Shown here: in pieces, positions 24,271 through 31,221 of the stretch
How positions within the stretch are numbered: position 1 is the stretch's first letter
Layout of the letters: each line of letters opens with the position of its first letter
Made by a program: the position numbers and the translations under genes
Source of the DNA: an uncultured Clostridia bacterium
Lineage (GTDB): Bacteria > Bacillota > Clostridia > TANB77 > CAG-508
Assembly (NCBI GenBank): GCA_934141605.1
Contig: CAKPCL010000009.1
Span: forward strand, 1-42,815
Direction: 5' to 3'
Length of the DNA stretch: 42,815 nt
The notes under the pieces: generated by a model
What the model was told of the DNA's origin: nothing
Database searches by the model: none
The model's input: the letters and a program-made list of their open reading frames with translations, nothing else

Positions 24271-24312
24271 TAGCTAGACATAAAAATCAACTATAAAAAG
24301 GAGAAAAAGTCA

Positions 24313-27300
24313 ATGCCAAACTGGACCAATGAACAAAAACAAGCAATATACGAAAAAAATTCAAATCTATTAGTAGCGGCAGCAGCAGGAAGCGGTAAAA
24401 CAGCAGTACTAGTAGAAAAAATCATAAATAAAGCAATAAATGAGAACATAGACATAGACAAGCTGTTAGTAGTAACATTTACAAATGCAGCAGCATCAGA
24501 AATGAGAGAAAGAGTATTAGATGCCATATATAAAAAGCTAGACGAAGACCCAAAAAATGAACAACTACAAAGACAAATAACATTATTAAACATGGCAAAT
24601 ATCTGCACAATAGACTCATTTTGTTTAGACATTGTAAAAAACAATTTTTATGAATTAGAAAACATATCACCAAATTTTAGAATTGCAGATACACCAGAAA
24701 TTGAGCTTTTAAAACAAGAAATATTAGATGAACTATTCGAAAGCAAATATCTTTCAGAAGACAAAGATTTTACAAAACTAATAAATACATATACAAGTTA
24801 CAGAGACGATACTCCACTAAAAGAATTAATCTTAAGTATATATAATTACATTAGTTCTAGTCCATATCCACTAAAATGGCTAAATGAAAAAATAGAAATG
24901 TTCAATATAGAAAATGAACTAGATAAAGACTTTAGTGAAACACCATGGGGAAAAGTATTATTAGAAGAAATAAATGAAGAGCTAGTAGACGATATCGCAA
25001 TACTTACAGACAGCATAAAAGGAATAGAAGATGAAACAAACTTAGAAGAATTTAAACAAACAATAGAAGCAGACATAAAACAACTTTCAATCTTAAAAGA
25101 AAATTTAAATAATTGGGACAAATCATATGAAATAGCCCAAAACATAAAATTTATGACATGGCCAAGAAAAAAAGTAGAATCAGAAATAAAAGATGAAATC
25201 AAAAACATAAGAGACAATGTAAAAAAGAAATTCAACAAAAAAATAGATAGCATATTTGTATCAGACTCAAAACAATCAAATGAAGACATATTCGACATGT
25301 ACAAAATTTTGAAAAAATTAGAAAATCTAATAATAGAATTTTACAACATTTTTTCAAAAAATAAAAGAGATAAAAACATAGTAGACTTCACCGACATAGA
25401 ACACTTCGCTCTAAATATTTTAGTAAAAGATGTTGAAACAAAGGTAGACACCAATGGAAAAACATACCAAAAAATAATAAAAACAGAAATTGCAGAAAAA
25501 TACACAGAAAAATTTGAAGAAATAGCCATAGACGAATACCAAGACAGCAACCTAGTACAAGAATTTATATTATCATCAATATCCAGAGGAAACAACATGT
25601 TTATGGTAGGAGATGTAAAGCAAAGTATATACAGGTTCAGACAAGCAATGCCAAAGCTATTTTTGGATAAATATGAGACATTTGGGACAGTCCAAAATTG
25701 TCTTAAAGGAAGAAAAATTCAGTTGTTTAAAAATTTTAGAAGTAGAGATAATGTGCTTGATTTTACAAACTTAATTTTTAAAGATATTATGAGCCGAAAC
25801 TTAGGAGATGTTGAGTACAATGAAGATGAATATTTGAATTTTGGTGCTGAAGATTACAAAAAGATAGAACAAGATTTAAAAACTGAAATTGATGTTATTA
25901 ACTTAAAAGTAGCAGATAAAACAGATGAAATAGATACAGTAGATTCAAGAAATAATACATATATAGAAAAAATAGATGATGAAGAAACAGAAGGAGAATT
26001 AGAACATTTAGAAAACATTGAAATAGAAGCTAAATATGTTGCAAATAAAATAAAAAAATTAATTGATAGCAAATTTCAAGTTTATGATAGAAAAAAAGAG
26101 ACATTTAGAGATATAACATATAAAGATATAGCAATATTATTAAGGTCTACAAAAGATAAAGCAAGCATATATGAACAAGAACTAATAAAACTAGATATTC
26201 CAGTATTTTCAGACAGTAATCAGGAATATTTGGACTCAATAGAAATACAAACAATAATGAGTTTATTAAAAATAATTGATAATCCAATGCAAGATATCCC
26301 ATTAGTAACTGTTTTAAGGTCAAATATTGGAAAATTTTCAGATAATGAATTAGTAGAAATAAGATTATCTGACAAGTATGATAATTTTTATAATTGTATG
26401 CAAAAAGCTAAGGTTGATGTTAAGCCACAACTAAAAGAAAAAATAGAAAAGTTTTTAGAACAGATAAAAAAATGGAGAAAAGAGCAAGAATATTTAGCAT
26501 TAGATGAACTAATTTGGAAGATTTATTCAGATACAGGATATTACAATTATGTAGGATTAATGCCAAATGGAAATCTAAGACAAGCGAATCTAAAAATGCT
26601 ATTTGAAAGAGCGAAGAAATATGAAACAGCAAGTTTTAAAGGGCTATACAATTTTATAAACTTTATTGAAAAGCTAAAAACTAATTCAGGAGACTTAAGC
26701 TCAGCAAAAATAATTGGAGAAAATGATAATGTTGTAAGAATAATGAGTATTCATAAGAGTAAAGGTCTTGAATTTCCAATTGTATTTTTAGTAAACACAA
26801 ACAAGCAATTTAATGAACAAGACATTAGAAAAAATCCAGTATTATTGCACCAAGAACTAGGAATAGGAGCTAAATATATAAATTATAATGCACAAGTCCA
26901 ATATGATACATTAACACGAGAAGCAATAAAAAATGTTATAAAAAATGAAAATATCTCAGAAGAAATGAGAATTTTATATGTTGCTTTAACAAGAGCAAAA
27001 GAAAAATTAATAATAACAGCAACTTCAAGTGACTTTGAAAAAGAACTAGAAGAAATTGAACAACAGAAAAATATTTATAATAGAAAAAATGGAAAAATAA
27101 ATCCTATTCTAGTAAAAAAATATAAATCTTATTTAGACTGGATATTATTGGTTTATCTTTATGAAAAACAAAATACAGAAAATTTAATTGAATTAAAAGA
27201 AATTAAACCAGACAATATATTAGAACATAGAGAAGAAGAGTTAGAACAGACAAACACTTCACGCAATATAATAGAAATGTTAGATAAAAAAGAAGTTAGC

Positions 27301-28050
27301 AAAGATGAAGTAAATAACATAAAAGAAAAGATTGAATATGAATATCCTGATAAATTATCAATAGAAATTCCAACAAAAAGCTCAGTTACAAAAGTAAAGC
27401 AAATGAAACAGAAACAATTAGGAGTAGACTTTGAAAGCTTAGAAATAAGTGAAGAAGATGCAGAAAACATAGAAAATTCAAAAGCTATAACCTTTGAAAA
27501 GCCTAAGTTTTTACAAGAAGAACAAGAAAACCCAATAACATCAGCACAAAAGGGAACTCTTATGCACTTGTGCTTACAAAAACTAAATCCAAAAGAAGAA
27601 TATGATTTAGAAAAAATTAAAGCATTAATACAAAAATTAGAGATGAGACAAATAATAACAGAAAAGGAAAGTGAAGCAATAAACCCATATAAAATATTAC
27701 AATTTACAAAATCAGCAATTTGGGGTCAGCTAAAAAATGCAAGAGAGTATTATCAGGAAAAACCATTTTATATTAATGTTCCAGCAAGCCAAATTTATGA
27801 GCAAGATATAAGAGAAAATATACTTGTTCAAGGTATTATAGATTTGTATTTTGTAAATGAAGATGGGCAAATTGTTTTGGTGGATTATAAGACTGATTAT
27901 GTTGAAAGTGGCAAGGAATTTGAACTTGTGGAGAAATATAAAAGTCAGTTGGATTTATATAAACAGGCTCTTGAGAGTGCTTTGGGTAGAAAGGTATGTA
28001 AGGTGTATGTTTATTCAGTTTACTTAGGAAAAGAGTTAGAGATTAAATAA
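24313..28050 (+). CDS. addA: AddA helicase-nuclease subunit
   Basis: 1245 aa UvrD-family (SF1A) helicase with C-terminal RecB-type nuclease, the large subunit of AddAB that resects double-strand breaks for RecA. Walker A A24-AGSGKT30; VVTFTNAAASEMRERV (motif Ia); TIDSFC; D407-EYQDSN (motif II); MVGDVKQSIYRFR; MSIHKSKGLEFPIVF (motif V); YVALTRAKEKLI (motif VI). Nuclease: H in GTLMHLCLQ, D1177 in QGIIDLYF, D1191 and K1193 in VDYKTD. Full length. Start ATG is 7 nt after AAAGGAG. addB, normally immediately upstream, is not in this window. Its 3' end abuts the convergent toxin gene. Confidence 0.95.
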   Translation: MPNWTNEQKQAIYEKNSNLLVAAAAGSGKTAVLVEKIINKAINENIDIDKLLVVTFTNAAASEMRERVLDAIYKKLDEDPKNEQLQRQITLLNMANICTIDSFCLDIVKNNFYELENISPNFRIADTPEIELLKQEILDELFESKYLSEDKDFTKLINTYTSYRDDTPLKELILSIYNYISSSPYPLKWLNEKIEMFNIENELDKDFSETPWGKVLLEEINEELVDDIAILTDSIKGIEDETNLEEFKQTIEADIKQLSILKENLNNWDKSYEIAQNIKFMTWPRKKVESEIKDEIKNIRDNVKKKFNKKIDSIFVSDSKQSNEDIFDMYKILKKLENLIIEFYNIFSKNKRDKNIVDFTDIEHFALNILVKDVETKVDTNGKTYQKIIKTEIAEKYTEKFEEIAIDEYQDSNLVQEFILSSISRGNNMFMVGDVKQSIYRFRQAMPKLFLDKYETFGTVQNCLKGRKIQLFKNFRSRDNVLDFTNLIFKDIMSRNLGDVEYNEDEYLNFGAEDYKKIEQDLKTEIDVINLKVADKTDEIDTVDSRNNTYIEKIDDEETEGELEHLENIEIEAKYVANKIKKLIDSKFQVYDRKKETFRDITYKDIAILLRSTKDKASIYEQELIKLDIPVFSDSNQEYLDSIEIQTIMSLLKIIDNPMQDIPLVTVLRSNIGKFSDNELVEIRLSDKYDNFYNCMQKAKVDVKPQLKEKIEKFLEQIKKWRKEQEYLALDELIWKIYSDTGYYNYVGLMPNGNLRQANLKMLFERAKKYETASFKGLYNFINFIEKLKTNSGDLSSAKIIGENDNVVRIMSIHKSKGLEFPIVFLVNTNKQFNEQDIRKNPVLLHQELGIGAKYINYNAQVQYDTLTREAIKNVIKNENISEEMRILYVALTRAKEKLIITATSSDFEKELEEIEQQKNIYNRKNGKINPILVKKYKSYLDWILLVYLYEKQNTENLIELKEIKPDNILEHREEELEQTNTSRNIIEMLDKKEVSKDEVNNIKEKIEYEYPDKLSIEIPTKSSVTKVKQMKQKQLGVDFESLEISEEDAENIENSKAITFEKPKFLQEEQENPITSAQKGTLMHLCLQKLNPKEEYDLEKIKALIQKLEMRQIITEKESEAINPYKILQFTKSAIWGQLKNAREYYQEKPFYINVPASQIYEQDIRENILVQGIIDLYFVNEDGQIVLVDYKTDYVESGKEFELVEKYKSQLDLYKQALESALGRKVCKVYVYSVYLGKELEIK

Positions 28051-28097
28051 GATTTAAATAATTTTGACTGCAATGGAAAATATGTAAAATAAAAACT

Positions 28098-28367
28098 TCA
28101 CCGTTTTTGCTTATCAACTTCATAAATAATAACAAAATTTTTGATAATAAATTTTCTCAAATCTCGACTTTTAAATTTAAAATTATAAACTTTAGAAAAT
28201 CTCTCTGGAAAATAATTTAGGGAATATATTTCATTAATAATATTATCATATAATTTAACTGCAATAGAATGCTCATGAAGAACATTATTAATATAGTTAT
28301 ATATATTCCCTAATTCATCTTGAAAATTCGGAGACCAACTTATATTATATTTTTTTATGGATTCCAT
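28098..28367 (-). CDS. RelE/ParE family toxin, C-terminus lost by frameshift
   Basis: 89 aa as read: YNISWSPNFQDELGNIYNYINN, then a LYDNIINEIYSLNYFPERF and LRKFIIKNFVIIYEVD order typical of RelE/ParE ribonuclease or gyrase toxins. It ends prematurely at VDKQKR. Removing one A from the A5 run just before the stop gives NGEVFILHIFHCSQNYLNLI, the expected final strand of the family, ending at 28043 and overlapping the end of addA by 8 nt. The toxin start lies inside the antitoxin gene (23-nt overlap), the classic antitoxin-first operon. As written it lacks the C-terminal residues usually needed for activity; alternatively the extra A is an assembly error. Confidence 0.8.
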   Translation of the reverse strand: MESIKKYNISWSPNFQDELGNIYNYINNVLHEHSIAVKLYDNIINEIYSLNYFPERFSKVYNFKFKSRDLRKFIIKNFVIIYEVDKQKR

Positions 28368-28692
28368 ATTTTGCCTCCATTTCTGCCATTGCGTTTTTCA
28401 TAGATATACATTTATCTTGATCAACTTCACTTAAAGCCTGCTCTATGTGAGACCAAAAATCCTTCTGGAATTTTTCAAAATCACTGTACTTTTCATCAAA
28501 GTGTTTAGATATAATTCTTTCAATTTTTTCTTCTTCTGTTTCTAATATTGACTCATAAACTTCATTACTTAATACAACAAGGTCACTAAAACCATTTTTT
28601 GTAATGTAAACAGGTTCTTTTGTTTCATGGCACATTTTTGAAATTTCATTGTAATTATTTCGCAAATCTGCACAAGGTCTAATTAAAGCCAT
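28345..28692 (-). CDS. Phd/YefM-family antitoxin
   Basis: 115 aa. The N-terminal Phd/YefM fold is clear: ALIRPCADLRNNYNEISKMCHETKEPVYITKNGFSDLVVLSNEVYE, which dimerises and binds the operator. The C-terminal half is longer than usual and charged (KIERIISKHFDEKYSDFEKFQKDFWSHIEQAL), and should wrap the toxin. Start: ATG complementary to 28690-28692, 7 nt after AGGAGG on the reverse strand; an upstream in-frame start at 28731 lies within the promoter and is rejected. Autorepression at the consensus promoter just upstream is expected. Translationally coupled with the toxin. Confidence 0.87.
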   Translation of the reverse strand: MALIRPCADLRNNYNEISKMCHETKEPVYITKNGFSDLVVLSNEVYESILETEEEKIERIISKHFDEKYSDFEKFQKDFWSHIEQALSEVDQDKCISMKNAMAEMEAKYGIHKKI

Positions 28693-28722
28693 ATAAATAC
28701 CTCCTTTATAAAATATATGCAA

Positions 28723-28751
28723 ATTATACATTAATTATGATATAATGTCAA
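28723..28751 (-). promoter_or_regulatory. Consensus promoter of the toxin-antitoxin operon
   Basis: On the minus strand TTGACA (complement of 28746-28751), 17 nt, TATAAT (complement of 28723-28728): both hexamers perfect. AT-rich partial dyads across the spacer could be antitoxin operators. Confidence 0.88.
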
Positions 28752-28768
28752 GAAAAATTTAAAAAATA

Positions 28769-28797
28769 TTGAAACTCTAATATTTTTCTGATATAAT
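28769..28797 (+). promoter_or_regulatory. Promoter of the FxLYD-like gene
   Basis: TTGAAA (28769-28774), 17 nt, TATAAT (28792-28797) with extended TGa (28789-28791). Divergent from the toxin-antitoxin promoter, 17 nt away. Confidence 0.8.
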
Positions 28798-28828
28798 AAT
28801 GATATCAAATTGAAAAGGAGAAATTAAC

Positions 28829-29296
28829 ATGAGCAGAATAAAAACATTTTTGAAATATGCAATATGGCTAATAGCATTTTACATATTTTCAAACATAATG
28901 ATATATTTTAATCTTGAAACAACATACCAAAACATAGGAAGAAAAGACAACTTACCACAAGTAGCAATATACCAAGCACAAGCAACAAAAATAAACGGAA
29001 GAATAAAAGGAACAGTATACAATAATAGTGAAAACAAAATAACCAGTAAATATTTGAAAATAGACTTATATTCTGCAAGAGATATACTTTTAGGTAGTAA
29101 ATACATAGATGTTTCTACAATGAGAGAAAATGAAACAAGAAATATAGAAATATACTTTAAAGTTCAAGATGTGGAATATTATGAAATAACCTTTACAGAT
29201 GAAAAAGAAGAAGGAGAATTACCAGAAATGATAAAAGATTTGACACGAGAAGAAGTAGTATGGGGAACATTTTTAACATTTCTAATATTCTGGTAA
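28829..29296 (+). CDS. Membrane-anchored protein with FxLYD-like domain
   Basis: 155 aa. One N-terminal helix (~10-27) anchors an outside domain; NGRIKGTVYNNSENKITSKYLKIDLYS followed by a basic/polar strand pattern resembles the FxLYD beta-sandwich found in many Bacillota surface proteins. The C-terminus is again hydrophobic (VVWGTFLTFLIFW) and may be a second membrane contact. Function unknown. Monocistronic: own promoter, RBS AAAGGAG, and terminator. The domain call rests on a loose pattern. Confidence 0.6.
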   Translation: MSRIKTFLKYAIWLIAFYIFSNIMIYFNLETTYQNIGRKDNLPQVAIYQAQATKINGRIKGTVYNNSENKITSKYLKIDLYSARDILLGSKYIDVSTMRENETRNIEIYFKVQDVEYYEITFTDEKEEGELPEMIKDLTREEVVWGTFLTFLIFW

Positions 29297-29314
29297 AATA
29301 CATATATTATAAAA

Positions 29315-29360
29315 AACAGGATTAAGAGTTCAATAAAGGACTCCAAATCCTGTTTTTTTG
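29315..29360 (+). terminator. Intrinsic terminator
   Basis: AACAGGATT (29315-29323) pairs with AATCCTGTT (29346-29354); inner GAGT/ACTC; then TTTTTTT. Confidence 0.9.
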
Positions 29361-29445
29361 TTTTTGTAGAAAATAATGATTATACTAATTAAATGTTATA
29401 AAATTATTACAAAAATATGACATTTTTATTAAGAAATAAAAATAC

Positions 29446-29485
29446 AACCAAAACTGTTGAATTACACTTTTGGTTATGTTAAAAT
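29446..29485 (+). promoter_or_regulatory. Promoter of the pilin-like gene with overlapping operator-like dyad
   Basis: TTGAAT (29457-29462), 17 nt, TAAAAT (29480-29485) with extended TGt. A perfect 8-bp dyad AACCAAAA (29446-29453) / TTTTGGTT (29468-29475) brackets the -35, a natural place for a repressor to bind. Confidence 0.6.
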
Positions 29486-29529
29486 CAAAAGTACAGGAAT
29501 AATAAGAAAACAAAAGAGGAGGATTGTTT

Positions 29530-30978
29530 ATGAAAAACAAAGGAATAACGCTTATAGCGCTAGTGATAACAATAATAACATTATTAATGGTAGCCGGAAT
29601 AAGTATACAAGCAATAACAAACACAGGAATATTTGCACAAGCACAACAAGCAAAAGAAAAATACAAAAATAAGCAGTCAGAAGAAGGACAAATATTAAAT
29701 GAATTTGAACAAAAATTAGGAAATTACCAATTACCAGAAAACACAGAAGATGAACCACAAGACATTGGAATAGAAGTTGCACTAAAAGATGAGTGGGGAA
29801 AAGAAGCTGTTACATATATAAAAACAAGTGACGGTACAGAAGTAACAGAAATAACAAAAGTATCAACAGTATATGCAGTATCAATAGGAAATGGAGAAAC
29901 AGTACCAGTTCCAAAAGGATTTTATTATGTAGGTGGAAATTTTGATACTGGTGTAATAATATCAGATAATGAAGCTGATAAATATGAAAGAGGAAAAGAC
30001 AAGACAACACACGAATATGCAACAAAATTACAAGGAAATCAATTTGTATGGATACCTTGCACAGTAGAAGAATATGTAAAAATAGATTTTGGAAGTAGTA
30101 TGAAAAATTCAGCTTCTTGGGATATGGAAACAAACACAGCTGAAAAAGAACAAATAGAAAAATATAGTGGCTTTTATGTAGGAAGATATGAAGCTGGTGT
30201 ATCAACATTAAATGAAGCAACAGGAGAATTTAAAGATAGTGTAACATTTAATGATAATAAATCATTATTCAATGCAGTGGGAACTCAAACAGGAATAGTA
30301 AGCAGTTGGCCATGGCAAAATTATGACTTTATAGCAAGAGGAAAACTAATAATAGATTCAAAATATCCAAATAAAGCAACTGGCAATATAGTAGAAAAAG
30401 CAAACAGTATACCATACTATCATGCAGATTATTATACAGCAGTAGAAATGAGCGATAGACTATATAGTAAAAATTCATTTGTAAAAAGTGGTTTAATTAC
30501 AGGAACTCAATGGGATATGATGATAAAATATTTAAGTGATGAAACAGACTATTCAGACATGAAAAGTACTCCTTGGGGAAATTATGATAATGTTTCATTG
30601 GGAGGAACAGAAGATAATAAAAAATTAAGAGGATATTACACAAATGTAACATCAGCAGGTGCAACAAATGGTTTTAAAGATGCAAATGGTTTTATAACAA
30701 ATTCAGGAACAAATTCTTTTGTATTATTAACAACAGGTTCAACAGCACAAGTATTAAGAAAAGGACTATATGATATTGCAGGAAACTTATGGGAGTGGAC
30801 ACAAGAGGCAGCTTATATATCAAATTTATCTTATAGTACAGTGTATAATACATATAATGTTAGAGGTGGTTCTTCAGATAGTACATACACGAGTCGTCCA
30901 GCTTGTTTTCGTGCAGGCCCTAATGCTTCTAATACTAATACCGTTAGAGGATTTAGACCAGTACTTTACATTAAATAA
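29530..30978 (+). CDS. Pilin-like protein with C-terminal FGE/C-type-lectin domain
   Basis: 482 aa. The N-terminus KNKGITLIALVITIITLLMVAG is a type IV prepilin-type leader: short basic head, Gly before the cleavage point, 20-residue hydrophobic helix (the usual Glu5 is replaced by Ala). A coiled linker (AQQAKEKYKNKQSEEGQILNEF) follows. Residues ~140-482 form a formylglycine-generating-enzyme/sulfatase-modifying fold: FVWIPCTVEEY, GFYVGRYEAG, YDIAGNLWEWT, NVRGGSS and the ending VRGFRPVLYIK. This fold displays variable loops in diversity-generating retroelement targets; residues 448-472 look like such a variable region. Start ATG 29530 follows GAGGAGG; the TTG at 29524 overlaps the spacer. Likely a surface-displayed binder; no pilus or retroelement genes are in the window. 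Confidence 0.8.
   Translation: MKNKGITLIALVITIITLLMVAGISIQAITNTGIFAQAQQAKEKYKNKQSEEGQILNEFEQKLGNYQLPENTEDEPQDIGIEVALKDEWGKEAVTYIKTSDGTEVTEITKVSTVYAVSIGNGETVPVPKGFYYVGGNFDTGVIISDNEADKYERGKDKTTHEYATKLQGNQFVWIPCTVEEYVKIDFGSSMKNSASWDMETNTAEKEQIEKYSGFYVGRYEAGVSTLNEATGEFKDSVTFNDNKSLFNAVGTQTGIVSSWPWQNYDFIARGKLIIDSKYPNKATGNIVEKANSIPYYHADYYTAVEMSDRLYSKNSFVKSGLITGTQWDMMIKYLSDETDYSDMKSTPWGNYDNVSLGGTEDNKKLRGYYTNVTSAGATNGFKDANGFITNSGTNSFVLLTTGSTAQVLRKGLYDIAGNLWEWTQEAAYISNLSYSTVYNTYNVRGGSSDSTYTSRPACFRAGPNASNTNTVRGFRPVLYIK
30871..30945 (+). other. Candidate hypervariable segment of the lectin-like domain
   Basis: Lies between RGG and RGFRP, the fixed frame of retroelement-diversified C-type lectins. Codon choice changes here: CGT, GGC, CCT, GCT, TCT, ACT, ACC and ACG appear, whereas the rest of the gene prefers AGA, GGA, CCA, GCA, TCA and ACA. 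Most ligand-loop codons end in T or C (AAT GCT TCT AAT ACT AAT ACC GTT), as expected when AAY template codons are mutagenised at adenines. No template repeat or reverse transcriptase is in the window, so this is inference. Confidence 0.45.
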
Positions 30979-30989
30979 AATATTTATTT

Positions 30990-31034
30990 AGAATAATATT
31001 TATAACTAATAGCTACAAATATTATTCTTTTTTT
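30990..31034 (+). terminator. Terminator of the pilin-like gene
   Basis: AGAATAATATTT (30990-31001) pairs perfectly with AAATATTATTCT (31017-31028); the second arm runs into TTTTTTT. Confidence 0.92.
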
Positions 31035-31146
31035 AATATCCACAAGGTTACAGAATTCGTTACCAAAAATGTAATACAAATGTAACAAACGAAAAAGACC
31101 TAGAGCCAAGCCGACAAAAAAACACAAAAAAATCTTTTTCATAAAA

Positions 31147-31162
31147 TGTTGCAATTGCAACA
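31147..31162. promoter_or_regulatory. 16-bp perfect palindrome upstream of nrdD, possible operator
   Basis: TGTTGCAATTGCAACA, centred ~67 nt before the nrdD start, just ahead of a TATAAT (31183-31188). It does not match the NrdR box or Rex site as I know them. The rest of the leader (31035-31146) has several GTTAC/GTAAC half-sites (31049, 31060, 31091). Confidence 0.45.
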
Positions 31163-31221
31163 GAAAAAGTTTTTATATGATATATAATAAGTGCATACTT
31201 AAACAAGGGGAGGATATGGAA

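Noticed and set aside
30979..31221. Looked for a diversity-generating template repeat or reverse transcriptase next to the pilin-like gene.
   Set aside because: Only a terminator and the nrdD leader are present; nothing similar to 30871-30945 was seen in the window.
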